A stretch of DNA of 21,983 nucleotides from Clostridiaceae bacterium (GTDB lineage: Bacteria > Bacillota > Clostridia > Oscillospirales > Acutalibacteraceae). The stretch is taken from NCBI GenBank assembly GCA_016297555.1, contig JAEDGK010000023.1:1-21983 (forward strand), written 5' to 3'. Shown one piece after another: positions 1 through 8,175 of this stretch; position 1 is the first letter of the stretch; each line of letters starts with the position of its first letter. The position numbers were made by a program, and so were the translations under genes. The notes beneath the pieces were generated by a model that saw only the letters and a program-made list of their open reading frames with translations, ran no database searches and was not told the DNA's origin.

Positions 1-1
1 A

Positions 2-1201
2 AGAACTTGGGAAATGTACCACACTGCGGAATACGGTATTGCGGCGCATTGGAAATATAAGCTCGGAATAAGCGGCACGGCTAAGTTTGAGGAGCGCCTT
101 GCATGGATAAGGCAGCTGCTCGAAAATCAGAGCGAAACTGAGGATGTTGAAGACATTGTTTCAACAATAAAGAGCGACCTCGTTCCCGAAGAAGTGTTTG
201 TTTTCACTCCCAAGGGCGATGTTTTCAGCCTGCCTTCGGGCGCTACGGTTATCGATTTTGCCTATGCAATCCACTCGGCAGTCGGCAACAAAATGGTCGG
301 CGCAAAGGTTGACGGAAAGATAGTGCCGCTTGACTATAAGGTAAAAACGGGCGAGATTGTTGAGGTTATGACCTCGTCTCAGCAGGGCAAGGGACCGAGC
401 CGCGATTGGCTGAATATAGTCAAAACAAGTCAGGCGCGCAGCAAAATCAGGCAGTGGTTTAAAAAGGAATGCCGCGAAGAGAATATCGCCGAGGGCAAGG
501 CGCAGGTTGAGCGCGAATTCAAGCGCAATTTTATCCGCCTTACCGAGAGCGAATACGGCGAATTTATTCAAAAGGTTGCCGAAAGGCAGCATTGCAAGTG
601 CGTTGACGATTTCTATGCCGCAATCGGCTACGGCGGAATATCTCTGATGAGGCTTATGCCGAAAATCAAGGAGGATTACGGCAAGCTGTCAAAAACCGAG
701 AAGCCCGAAATAGTTTTAGCTCCGCCCAAAAAGCGCACAAAGAGCAACGAGGGCGTTGTGGTTGAAGGCATTGACAACTGCCTTATTAAATTTTCCCGTT
801 GCTGCAATCCGCTTCCCGGTGACGATATAATAGGTTTTATAACCCGCGGTCACGGCGTTTCCATTCATACGAGAAGCTGCACCAATGTTCCGCAGGATAT
901 AAGCAAGGCGGGCGAGCCGGACAGATGGGTCACCGCTTATTGGGACAGCGATATAAGAGAAGATTTCAAATGTACTCTTCAGCTTTTCTGCCTTAACAGA
1001 ATAGGTCTGCTCGCAGATGTTTCAAGCCTGCTTGCAAATATGAGAATAATGATTAATGACATCAGCACAAGAAACACCAAGGACGGCAGAACTTCGATTA
1101 TGGTAACGGTTTCCGTAAACGGCGTTGAGCACCTGAATTCTTTGGTTGCCAAAATAGGAAAAATCGACGGAGTTTTGACAATCGAAAGAACGGGAATATA
1201 A
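2..1201 (+). CDS. relA: RelA/SpoT (p)ppGpp synthetase/hydrolase, C-terminal part (5' cut by window edge)
   Basis: Bifunctional alarmone enzyme of the stringent response, which makes and breaks (p)ppGpp when starved ribosomes are sensed. Only the C-terminal part is present. The frame is open from base 2, and the first visible residues (RTWEMYHTAEYGIAAHWKYK) are the end of the synthetase domain, so the ATG at 14 is internal. Counting from that Met, a TGS domain lies at about 60-121 (begins VFVFTPKGDVFSLPSGATVI), a helical linker follows, then the Cys-containing RIS/zinc-finger part at about 258-295 (SRCCNPLPGDDIIGF), and an ACT domain at about 322-395. This C-terminal layout fits the full-length (roughly 730-aa) Rel of Firmicutes, not a small alarmone synthetase. 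dtd follows after 40 bases, the usual neighbour in Firmicutes. The catalytic HD and synthetase core cannot be judged because they lie outside the window. Confidence 0.96.
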   Translation, partial: RTWEMYHTAEYGIAAHWKYKLGISGTAKFEERLAWIRQLLENQSETEDVEDIVSTIKSDLVPEEVFVFTPKGDVFSLPSGATVIDFAYAIHSAVGNKMVGAKVDGKIVPLDYKVKTGEIVEVMTSSQQGKGPSRDWLNIVKTSQARSKIRQWFKKECREENIAEGKAQVEREFKRNFIRLTESEYGEFIQKVAERQHCKCVDDFYAAIGYGGISLMRLMPKIKEDYGKLSKTEKPEIVLAPPKKRTKSNEGVVVEGIDNCLIKFSRCCNPLPGDDIIGFITRGHGVSIHTRSCTNVPQDISKAGEPDRWVTAYWDSDIREDFKCTLQLFCLNRIGLLADVSSLLANMRIMINDISTRNTKDGRTSIMVTVSVNGVEHLNSLVAKIGKIDGVLTIERTGI

Positions 1202-1241
1202 AGAATGGTTTGACAAATTATTAAATGATAACGGTGATAAA

Positions 1242-1703
1242 ATGAGAGCAGTTGTTCAGCGAGTAACAAAATCCTCCGTCAGCGTTGACGGCGAAATAAA
1301 GGGAAGCATCGGTAAAGGCTTTAATGTTTTGCTCGGCGTTATGCAGGGCGACGGCGAGGAGCAGGCGGAGCTGCTTGCGGCTAAGATTGCAAAGCTTCGC
1401 GTGTTTGAGGACGAAAACTGCAAGATGAATAAAAGCATTTTGGATATAGGCGGAGAAATACTTGTTATATCTCAGTTTACGCTCTGTGCCGATATCAAAA
1501 AGGGCAACCGCCCGTCCTTTACGGATTCGGCGGCTCCCGATGAAGCAAATCGCCTTTATGAATTCTTTTGCTCAAAACTGCTTGAAAACGGTGTTTCAAA
1601 GGTAGAAACGGGAGTTTTTGCCGCAGATATGGCGGTTGAAATCAGCAACGACGGTCCCGTAACCATCATTATGGACACGGATATTTGGGATAAGAGAAAC
1701 TGA
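1242..1703 (+). CDS. dtd: D-aminoacyl-tRNA deacylase (DTD)
   Basis: Hydrolyses D-amino acids (and glycine from mischarged tRNA-Ala) off tRNA in the cytoplasm, a chiral proofreading step in translation. The 153-aa length matches the family (about 145-150). The start MRAVVQRV is typical, the SQFTL motif (ISQFTLCAD, about residues 77-85) lines the active site, and the C-terminal NDGPVT corresponds to the Gly-cisPro motif that rejects L-aminoacyl-tRNA. The ribosome binding site is weak (GGTGATAA just before ATG 1242), consistent with translation coupled to relA upstream. The next gene starts 15 bases after the stop, so this is part of a relA-dtd-hydrolase-hemZ operon. Confidence 0.96.
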   Translation: MRAVVQRVTKSSVSVDGEIKGSIGKGFNVLLGVMQGDGEEQAELLAAKIAKLRVFEDENCKMNKSILDIGGEILVISQFTLCADIKKGNRPSFTDSAAPDEANRLYEFFCSKLLENGVSKVETGVFAADMAVEISNDGPVTIIMDTDIWDKRN

Positions 1704-1718
1704 AACGGAGGCAAATCG

Positions 1719-2363
1719 ATGAGAATTGAGCTTATACCTCTCGGCCATGAAATATTTGCAAACTGCTACTTGCTTATCGACGAAAAGTCGGGAGATTCGG
1801 CGCTGATTGACCCGGGTTGGTACAGCAAAGAAGCAGAAAAATTTGTTTATTCTCACGGCGATATCAATTTAAAATATATCCTGCTCACCCACGGTCACTT
1901 TGACCATATTCTCGGAGTTCACGGGTTTAAGCAGGTGAGCGGAGCGGCAGTTGCAATTCATTCGGCGGATGCCGACAAGCTGACCGACCCCGTTAAAAGT
2001 CTATGCGAGGGTCATTTTCCAAAGAGCCAGACTCCCGTAAATGCCGATATTCTGCTTAAAGACGGCGATGCCGTGCAGCTCGGCGATGAAAAAATAAAGG
2101 TTATGCACACTCCCGGTCATACGAGCGGCAGTGTTTGCTTTGTTTTGGAAAATGACAGAACGATTATCAGCGGAGACACTCTTTTTTGCCGCACCGTCGG
2201 CAGAACCGATTTTGCAGACGGAAGCGATGAAGAAATGTATAAATCAATAAAGAAGCTGATTTCTCTTGACGGCGATTACAGGGTTTTGCCGGGTCACAAC
2301 CGCGAAACAACGCTTGACAGCGAGAGAACACGCAATATATATATCAGAAGGATGGGCAGATAA
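1719..2363 (+). CDS. Metallo-beta-lactamase-fold hydrolase (glyoxalase II-like)
   Basis: Cytoplasmic metallo-hydrolase of the GloB/YqgX-like group, 214 aa. The metal-binding motif THGHFDH is at residues 57-63 (H58, H60, D62, H63). The later ligands appear in HTPGHTSGSV (about 130-139), SGDTLF (about 151-156) and LPGHNRET near the C-terminus. Two metal ions are expected. The protein is shorter than classical glyoxalase II and lacks its C-terminal helical glutathione-binding domain, so a thioester or related small substrate is more likely than S-lactoylglutathione. A strong GGAGG lies 8 bases before ATG 1719, and the stop abuts the hemZ start. The gene sits between dtd and hemZ in many Clostridia, but its physiological substrate is not known from sequence. 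Confidence 0.88.
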   Translation: MRIELIPLGHEIFANCYLLIDEKSGDSALIDPGWYSKEAEKFVYSHGDINLKYILLTHGHFDHILGVHGFKQVSGAAVAIHSADADKLTDPVKSLCEGHFPKSQTPVNADILLKDGDAVQLGDEKIKVMHTPGHTSGSVCFVLENDRTIISGDTLFCRTVGRTDFADGSDEEMYKSIKKLISLDGDYRVLPGHNRETTLDSERTRNIYIRRMGR

Positions 2364-3830
2364 GTGATATTAAGGATTTTCGGGCATGATTTTCATTATG
2401 AATGTGAAAATCTTTGCAGGGTTTATTTCCCAAACGAAAAAATTAATATAGTCTACGGCGATGACGGAGAGGATTCAAAAACCGTTGTAACCCGCTGTTC
2501 TCCGATTTCAGGTGGAAATCTCATTGAGGTTGAAGCCGGCATTGACGGCAAATCCCGTTCATTCAAAGCACGGGTGCTTGCTCCCGAAGAAGAACTGCGA
2601 GATAAGAGCGAGCTTAAAACCGCTCAGTTGATTTATGCCGCTCTTTCGGAGCTGACGGGCTATACGCCGCCGTGGGGAGTGCTCACGGGCGTAAGACCCT
2701 CAAAGCTGATGATAAGGCTTACGGAAAGCATGGGCGAGCAGGCGGCTTACGATTATTTCACAAAGGATTTGCTTGTCAGCGGTGAAAAGGCAAGGCTTGC
2801 CCAAACGGTTGCGGCTGCGGAGAAAGAGATTATATCTCTGTCACGCAGCGATTCGTTCAGTCTTTATGTTTCAATTCCTTTTTGCCCCACAAGGTGCAGC
2901 TACTGCTCTTTCGTTTCACATTCAATAACCAATTCAAATGCAAAAAAGCTTCTTCCGGAATATCTTAAAAAGCTTGCGGAAGAAATAGAAATAACGGGAA
3001 ACATCGCTTCACAGCTCGGGCTGAGGCTTGAAAGCATCTATTTCGGCGGAGGCACTCCGGGCGTTCTCAACGCCGAGCAGCTTGACTCTCTGCTTTGCGC
3101 GGTTGATAAGTCGTTTGATTTGTCGCAGACGCGCGAATATACGGTTGAAATCGGCAGACCCGATACGGTAACTCCCGAAAAGCTGAGCGCTTTGCGGCTT
3201 CACGGGGTCGGAAGAATAAGCATCAATCCGCAGACCTTCAACCGGAAAACGCTTGAAGCAATCGGCAGAAATCACAGCGTTGAGCAGGCGGTTGAAGCTT
3301 ACAGGCTTGCCGAAACATACGGCTTTGACAGCATAAATACAGACCTTATCGCGGGCTTGCCCGGAGAAACCGTTGAAGATTTTTGCAAAAGCATTGACGC
3401 CGCTCTGGAGCTTTCGCCCGAAAATATAACCGTTCATACTCTGGCGCTCAAGCGTTCCTCGGAGCTTAATGCCTCGGGCGCGGGAGTTTCGGGAGGAAAA
3501 GCCGCGGCAGAGATGCTTGAATACGCTTCGTCGGCTCTGACGGGCGGCGGATATTCGCCTTATTATATGTACAGGCAGAGCAAATGCGTGGGTAATCTTG
3601 AAAATGTCGGCTGGTGCAAAAGCGGCAAGGAATGTTTATATAATGTATTTATGATGGAGGAGTGTCACACGGTGCTTGCCGTTGGAGCGGGCGCAGTTAC
3701 AAAGCTCTGCGAGCCGGGCACAACCAATGTTGAACGCATTTTTAATTATAAATATCCTTATGAATATATTTCCGGATTTGACAAAATCACCGAGCGCAAA
3801 AACGGAATAAAGCGCTTTTATTTGTCATAA
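2364..3830 (+). CDS. hemZ: HemZ-like radical SAM coproporphyrinogen dehydrogenase family protein
   Basis: Radical SAM enzyme of the HemN/HemW/HemZ superfamily, 488 aa. The 4Fe-4S/SAM motif CPTRCSYC supplies Cys at residues 174, 178 and 181. The glycine-rich SAM-binding motif follows at YFGGGTPG (about 226-233). A non-radical-SAM N-terminal domain of about 165 residues precedes the core, which is the HemZ arrangement of B. subtilis rather than the shorter HemW. The GTG start at 2364 directly abuts the previous stop; a GAAGGA element lies about 11 bases upstream, so translation is probably coupled. HemZ is annotated as an oxygen-independent coproporphyrinogen III dehydrogenase, but that activity is weakly established for the subfamily, and no other haem gene is in this window. 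Confidence 0.88.
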   Translation: MILRIFGHDFHYECENLCRVYFPNEKINIVYGDDGEDSKTVVTRCSPISGGNLIEVEAGIDGKSRSFKARVLAPEEELRDKSELKTAQLIYAALSELTGYTPPWGVLTGVRPSKLMIRLTESMGEQAAYDYFTKDLLVSGEKARLAQTVAAAEKEIISLSRSDSFSLYVSIPFCPTRCSYCSFVSHSITNSNAKKLLPEYLKKLAEEIEITGNIASQLGLRLESIYFGGGTPGVLNAEQLDSLLCAVDKSFDLSQTREYTVEIGRPDTVTPEKLSALRLHGVGRISINPQTFNRKTLEAIGRNHSVEQAVEAYRLAETYGFDSINTDLIAGLPGETVEDFCKSIDAALELSPENITVHTLALKRSSELNASGAGVSGGKAAAEMLEYASSALTGGGYSPYYMYRQSKCVGNLENVGWCKSGKECLYNVFMMEECHTVLAVGAGAVTKLCEPGTTNVERIFNYKYPYEYISGFDKITERKNGIKRFYLS

Positions 3831-3854
3831 TAAATTCTATAAGGGTGTGACGGA

Positions 3855-4781
3855 ATGAACGGCAGAAAAAACGATTATACTTACAGCCGAATAAATAACC
3901 TTGCGCTTGCTCCGCACGATTTTTTGATTGACTGCTCGGAAAATTATCACAGCAAGGTTAACGCCGCGGCAAAGGCGGTTTTTGACGATACAAGCAAAAA
4001 GATAGTTATGCTTGCAGGCCCGAGCTCATCGGGAAAAACAACCACGGCATCGCTTATTTCCTCCGAGATTTCAGCTTTGGGAGGAAAAGCCTACACGGTT
4101 TCGCTTGACGATTTTTATTATCCGCACAGCGTCGGATATCCTCTCGACGAAAACGGCGAGCCTGATTATGAATGTGTAGAGGCTCTTGATATTGACCTGA
4201 TTCATTCGTGCTTCAGAAAGCTTGCCGACTGCGGCAGAGCGGAGCTGCCCGTTTTTAATTTTAATACGGGCGAGCGAGAAGAGAAACCGCGAACGGTTTC
4301 GCTCGATGAAAACGATGTAATTATAGTTGAGGGGCTTCACGCGCTCAATCCGATTATTACGGATACTCTCGACAGCGAAAAGCTTTATAAAATATATGTC
4401 AGCGTTTCCTCAAGAGTATATGAAAACGACGGCAGCGTGCTTCTTTCAAAACGCGATCTGCGCTTTGTGAGAAGAATGGTAAGGGATTATGAGTTCCGCT
4501 CGATGACGGTTGAGAGAACCTTTGAAATCTGGGGCAGCGTTATGCGCGGCGAAGATAAATATCTCTTTCCTTATGAGGGCTTTGCGGATATTAAACTGAA
4601 TTCGTTTCATCCCTGCGAGCCCTGCGTTCTTGCCGAAAAAGCAATCAGTTTGCTCAACGGCGTTGAAAAAGGAGAATATTCGGAAAAGGCGGAGCTTCTG
4701 AAAAACAAGCTCAGTCTTTTCAAAAAAATAGATTATTCAATTCTTCCGCGTGATTCTTTGCTGCGCGAGTTCACGGGTTGA
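3855..4781 (+). CDS. Uridine kinase/phosphoribulokinase-family P-loop kinase
   Basis: P-loop nucleoside kinase of the uridine kinase/phosphoribulokinase superfamily, 308 aa. The Walker A motif GPSSSGKT lies at residues 55-62, followed by SLDDFYY (acceptor-binding region, about 80-86) and IVEGLHALNP (about 156-165), both typical of uridine kinases. In many Clostridia the related protein carries N-terminal TGS-like and threonyl-tRNA-synthetase-like domains and is about 550 aa. This version has only about 50 residues before the P-loop, so it is the short form. Likely reaction: phosphorylation of uridine/cytidine in pyrimidine salvage; another small sugar or nucleoside substrate cannot be excluded. 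It is 24 bases downstream of hemZ and 21 bases before yabM. Confidence 0.85.
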   Translation: MNGRKNDYTYSRINNLALAPHDFLIDCSENYHSKVNAAAKAVFDDTSKKIVMLAGPSSSGKTTTASLISSEISALGGKAYTVSLDDFYYPHSVGYPLDENGEPDYECVEALDIDLIHSCFRKLADCGRAELPVFNFNTGEREEKPRTVSLDENDVIIVEGLHALNPIITDTLDSEKLYKIYVSVSSRVYENDGSVLLSKRDLRFVRRMVRDYEFRSMTVERTFEIWGSVMRGEDKYLFPYEGFADIKLNSFHPCEPCVLAEKAISLLNGVEKGEYSEKAELLKNKLSLFKKIDYSILPRDSLLREFTG

Positions 4782-4802
4782 GATTAAAGGAGTGTGAGCC
4801 TT

Positions 4803-6626
4803 TTGGGTTCTGAAAAGAAACAGTCGGTGCTTAACGGCGCCATGATGCTTATGTTTGCAGTGGTGCTTGTAAAGGTTATCGGCGCGTTGTTTAAAATGCC
4901 GCTGACGGATATGATAGGCAGCGTGGGCAGAGGATATTTTAACTCCGCTTATGAGGTCTATACTCCGATTTTTGCCATTTCCATGGCGGGTCTGCCCGTT
5001 GCGGTTTCAAGAATGGTTGCGGAAAATGTTGCGCTTAACCGTTACAGAGAAGCCAGAATGGTTTTCAGAGTTTCAAAGCGCATTTTCATAATTGTCGGAA
5101 TTATCGGCTCGCTCGTTTTGCTGCTTGCCGCTTATCCTTATACGCATATTGTTGCAGGCTCAAAGAGCCTTCCCGCAGTGCTCTGCGTTGTTCCGTCAAT
5201 TTTCTTCTGTTGCTATATGTCAGCTTACAGAGGCTATTATGAGGGTCTGCGTAATATGGCTCCCACCGCGATTTCTCAGGTCATTGAAGCTTTGGGAAAG
5301 CTGATAATCGGGCTTGTGCTCGCAAAAACGGTTATCGTGGTCGGCTTGAATCAATATGAATCGGGTATGCAGGCGAGCGGCAATATTTCCGCAACGGTTT
5401 TCGGCAATGAGGTAACAAGCCTTGCCGAAGCAAACGGAGTTATAAATCCGTGGGCTGCCGCGGCGGCGGTTTTGGGCGTTACCGTCGGCTCGATTGCAAG
5501 CACGGCGTTTCTTGTTATCTGCCACAAGATAAAGGGCGACGGCTTCACTCGAGTTCAGCTTGTCAATTCGCCGAAATCCGCTCCGTCGGATGTGCTTGCG
5601 AAAAATATGATAAAAATAGCCATCCCGATGGTTATCAGCGCGCTCGTTCTTAACATAACGAATTTGGTTGACACAATGACTATTCAGTCGCGCCTGATAT
5701 CGGCTCTTGAAAAGGATTTGGGCGCGGTTATTCAGATGCATTCCGCCGCTTTTAATGAGGCGGTCAGCCTTTCAAGGCTTAACCTTAACGATTTGCCCGA
5801 GATTAAGAGCTATCTGTGGGGAGCTTACGGTATGGCGCTTGACTTCAAAAATCTTGTGCCCACCATCACAATTCAGCTCGGCGTAAGCGCTCTGCCCGCG
5901 CTTGCCGCGGCTTGGGCGGTCAAGGATAAAAAGGCAACCAAGTCAACGGTTGAAACCGTTATAAGAATAGGTATGCTCATTGCTCTGCCCGCAGGAATAG
6001 GTATGGCGGCGCTTTCAGAGCCGATTTTAACGATAATTTACGGCAGAGGCTCAAGCTCCGATGCGATTTCGGTTGTTGCTCCGATACTCTTTGTTTACGG
6101 TCTTGCAACTCCGATAATGGCTGTCTCAACCCCCACCACCAATATGCTTCAGGCAATCGGCAGAACGGATATTCCCGTTAAATCCGTTATTGTTGCGGCG
6201 ATATGCAAAATCACCTGCAATTTCATTCTGGTCGGTAATCCCAAAATCAATATTTACGGAGCGGTTGCGGGAACGGTTGTTTTTTATCTCGTAATTGTTG
6301 CGTGCAATCTTATCTCATTGCTCAGAATATCAAAGGTTAAAATTCGTTGGAGCTCGGTTTTTGTTAAGCCCTTTATCTGCGCTCTGCTGTGCGGAGTTAC
6401 GGCTTATGCCGCAAACGGCTTGCTTACAAGGATTTTCCCCGTTAATACTTCCGAAAGTATACTGAATATGGGCACGGTTTCTGCGCTTATTTCAATCGCT
6501 CTGGCGGCTGTTGTCTATGTAATTTCGCTGCTTCTTATCAAAGGAATTGCCCGTGAAGATATTTCTGTGCTGCCAAAAGGAGAAAAAATTGCAAAAGTGC
6601 TTGAAAAATATGGACTTTTAGGTTAA
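4803..6626 (+). CDS. yabM: MOP-superfamily flippase, YabM/SpoVB-like polysaccharide biosynthesis protein
   Basis: Integral membrane protein of about 607 aa from the MOP (multidrug/oligosaccharidyl-lipid/polysaccharide) exporter family, with about 14 hydrophobic segments from residue 10 on. The family moves lipid-linked sugar precursors across the membrane. The closest type by context is B. subtilis YabM/SpoVB, because mazG, rqcP, yabP, yabQ, divIC and yabR follow in that order. It is longer than the usual 520-550 aa; the excess sits in two loops, about residues 180-210 and 290-345. Start choice: AAAGGAG at 4786-4792 is 10 bases from TTG 4803 but only 1 base from the alternative in-frame GTG 4794, so TTG 4803 is preferred, with GTG adding three residues. 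Its exact substrate is unknown. Confidence 0.87.
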   Translation: MGSEKKQSVLNGAMMLMFAVVLVKVIGALFKMPLTDMIGSVGRGYFNSAYEVYTPIFAISMAGLPVAVSRMVAENVALNRYREARMVFRVSKRIFIIVGIIGSLVLLLAAYPYTHIVAGSKSLPAVLCVVPSIFFCCYMSAYRGYYEGLRNMAPTAISQVIEALGKLIIGLVLAKTVIVVGLNQYESGMQASGNISATVFGNEVTSLAEANGVINPWAAAAAVLGVTVGSIASTAFLVICHKIKGDGFTRVQLVNSPKSAPSDVLAKNMIKIAIPMVISALVLNITNLVDTMTIQSRLISALEKDLGAVIQMHSAAFNEAVSLSRLNLNDLPEIKSYLWGAYGMALDFKNLVPTITIQLGVSALPALAAAWAVKDKKATKSTVETVIRIGMLIALPAGIGMAALSEPILTIIYGRGSSSDAISVVAPILFVYGLATPIMAVSTPTTNMLQAIGRTDIPVKSVIVAAICKITCNFILVGNPKINIYGAVAGTVVFYLVIVACNLISLLRISKVKIRWSSVFVKPFICALLCGVTAYAANGLLTRIFPVNTSESILNMGTVSALISIALAAVVYVISLLLIKGIAREDISVLPKGEKIAKVLEKYGLLG

Positions 6627-6629
6627 AAT
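6601..6629 (+). promoter_or_regulatory. Candidate sigma-A promoter for mazG inside the 3' end of yabM
   Basis: TTGAAA at 6601-6606 and TAAAAT at 6624-6629 are separated by 17 bases, which is ideal spacing. Transcription would start near 6636, giving mazG (ATG 6660) a leader of about 24 bases that includes its GGGGGTG ribosome binding site. It overlaps the last codons of yabM, so it would act in addition to read-through from upstream. Confidence 0.45.
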
Positions 6630-6659
6630 AGAATTTGTGTTCCGTTGGGGGTGTTTCAA

Positions 6660-7463
6660 ATGACGGATTTTGAGTTCAAATCTCAATATGATATCGGCGA
6701 TTTAATCAGAATTATGGAAATTCTCAGAGCCCCCGGCGGCTGCCCGTGGGACGCGGAGCAAACGCACGAAAGCATCAAGAAAAATCTTATTGAAGAAACC
6801 TATGAGGTTATCGAGGCTATCAATAAAGACGATAAGGAGCTTATGTGCGAGGAGCTCGGAGATTTGCTTATGCAGGTCGTCTTTCACGCGCAGATGGAAA
6901 AAGAAAACAATGTCTTTGATTTCAGCACCGTGGCTGACGGCGTGTGCAAAAAGCTAATTGAGCGCCATCCCCATGTTTTCGGAGATGTCAGCGTTTCGGG
7001 CGTCGGCGATGTTTTAACAAATTGGGACGCCATTAAACGCAAAAGCAAGGGGCAGAAAAGCACAACGCAGGCAATGCAGAGCGTTCCGAGAGAGCTGCCC
7101 GCTCTTATGAGAGCGACCAAGCTCCAAAAGAAAGCGGCAGACGCGGGCTTTGATTGGAGCGAGGTAAACGGCGCGCTTGATAAGCTTGAGGAAGAAATCG
7201 GAGAGCTTCGCCGCGCGGTAGAAAATAATGACAAAGCTAATATGAGCGAGGAGCTCGGCGATGTTTTGTTTTCGGCGGTTAATGTTTCAAGATTTATTAA
7301 ATCCGACGCCGAGGAGGCGCTGACCGCCGCCAACGATAAATTCCTTTCAAGGTTCACTCAGGTTGAAGCTCTTGCCGCCGAGCGCGGAATTGATATGCGC
7401 TCATCGGATATAAGCGAGCTTGATAAGCTTTGGGATGAAGCGAAGGCAAAAGAAATAATGTGA
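6660..7463 (+). CDS. mazG: MazG nucleoside triphosphate pyrophosphohydrolase
   Basis: Hydrolyses (d)NTPs, including aberrant ones, to NMP and pyrophosphate. It has about 267 aa with two all-alpha MazG repeats. In the first, GGCPWDAEQTHESIKKNL leads into EETYEV and EELGDLLMQ (roughly residues 25-75), supplying the acidic metal ligands. The second (about 175-215) has LEEEIGEL and EELGDVLFSAVN. Start: ATG 6660 follows GGGGGTG (6647-6653) by 6 bases; an in-frame TTG 6645 lies further upstream but overlaps that ribosome binding site and is less likely. In B. subtilis the equivalent YabN carries an extra N-terminal methylase domain, which is absent here. The neighbourhood (yabM before, rqcP after) is conserved. 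Confidence 0.94.
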   Translation: MTDFEFKSQYDIGDLIRIMEILRAPGGCPWDAEQTHESIKKNLIEETYEVIEAINKDDKELMCEELGDLLMQVVFHAQMEKENNVFDFSTVADGVCKKLIERHPHVFGDVSVSGVGDVLTNWDAIKRKSKGQKSTTQAMQSVPRELPALMRATKLQKKAADAGFDWSEVNGALDKLEEEIGELRRAVENNDKANMSEELGDVLFSAVNVSRFIKSDAEEALTAANDKFLSRFTQVEALAAERGIDMRSSDISELDKLWDEAKAKEIM

Positions 7464-7521
7464 ATATGGATACCTTGTGTATTTCATAAAATAGAAAATC
7501 AAAAAGATTGGAGTAAGAAAA

Positions 7522-7797
7522 ATGAATAAGACAGAACTCGTAAACGCAGTTGCAAAGAATGAGGGCATGGACAAGAAGAGCGCAGAGAAGGCTGTTAACG
7601 CTGTTTTCGCAGCAGTTGCAGATGCTCTTGCACAGGGTGAAAAGGTTCAGCTTATCGGTTTCGGCACATTTGAGGTTCGTGATCGCGCAGAGAAGGAAGC
7701 ACGCAACCCCAGAACAGGCGAAACAATCAAGGTTGCAGCAACAAAGGTTCCTGCTTTCAAAGCGGGCGCAGCTCTCAAGGCTAAGGTTGCAAAATAA
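7522..7797 (+). CDS. hup: HU-family histone-like DNA-binding protein
   Basis: Small nucleoid protein that binds and bends DNA as a dimer. At 91 aa it has the canonical HU length. It begins MNKTELVNAVAKNEG, carries GFGTFEVRDRAEKEARNPRTG (split here as GFGTFEVRDR and EARNPRTGE), the beta-ribbon arm with the Pro that intercalates into DNA, and ends in KAGAALKAKV. GGAG lies 8 bases before ATG 7522. Codon choice (many GCA, AAG, GTT and AAC) is narrower than in the neighbours, suggesting high expression. The gene is inserted between mazG and rqcP, which are adjacent in B. subtilis, and has its own strong terminator. I could not see a convincing promoter in the 58 bases upstream. Confidence 0.97.
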   Translation: MNKTELVNAVAKNEGMDKKSAEKAVNAVFAAVADALAQGEKVQLIGFGTFEVRDRAEKEARNPRTGETIKVAATKVPAFKAGAALKAKVAK

Positions 7798-7806
7798 TTC
7801 CGTATC

Positions 7807-7838
7807 GGGGCTGCTCCGTGCAGCCCCTGTTATTTTTT
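7807..7838 (+). terminator. Intrinsic terminator after hup
   Basis: A perfect 8-bp GC-rich stem, GGGGCTGC (7807-7814) with GCAGCCCC (7820-7827), has a 5-base loop and is followed by TGTTATTTTTT. It lies only 9 bases after the hup stop and 22 bases before the rqcP start, so it should cap the hup transcript and reduce read-through into rqcP-yabPQ. Confidence 0.88.
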
Positions 7839-7859
7839 GTCTTTCAAGGAGGAAATTCC

Positions 7860-8099
7860 GTGAGACTTGACAAATATTTAAAGGTTTCCAGAATAATAAA
7901 AAGGCGCACGGTCGCAAACGATGCCTGCGATGCAAAGCACGTTACGGTTAACGGCAAGGTGGCAAGAGCGTCTTATGAGGTTAAGCCGGGAGATATAATC
8001 GAAATAACCTTCGGCTCCAATAAAAGCCGCTTCGAGGTGCTGAGCGTTTCTGAGCACGCCACAAAGGAAAACGCTTCTCTGATGTTCAGGCAGCTTTAA
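7860..8099 (+). CDS. rqcP: RqcP (YabO) S4-domain ribosome quality control protein
   Basis: A 79-aa protein that is essentially one S4 RNA-binding domain: MRLDKYLKVSRIIKRRTVAN, then VTVNGKVARASYEVKPGD. In B. subtilis RqcP works with RqcH on stalled 50S subunits, positioning peptidyl-tRNA during C-terminal alanine tailing. Start: GTG 7860 follows a near-perfect AAGGAGG (7846-7852) by 7 bases; an ATG at 7818 lies inside the hup terminator and is not used. The position between mazG and yabP is the same as in B. subtilis. RqcH itself is not in this window. Confidence 0.92.
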   Translation: MRLDKYLKVSRIIKRRTVANDACDAKHVTVNGKVARASYEVKPGDIIEITFGSNKSRFEVLSVSEHATKENASLMFRQL

Positions 8100-8175
8100 A
8101 ATCGGCATAGCTTAAAAAAGAATAAACAAGCCTTCGGAAGCATATATTTTTACAAATGCCAAAGGAGGTTTTTTT

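Noticed and set aside
1210..1239. TTGACA at 1210-1215 as a promoter for dtd
   Set aside because: At 17 bases there is only GTGATA-like sequence, and the start point would fall at or inside the dtd start codon; operon transcription from relA is simpler.
5220..5741. 173-codon antisense frame inside yabM
   Set aside because: Mirror of the coding strand caused by base composition; no ribosome binding site, and low-complexity basic translation.
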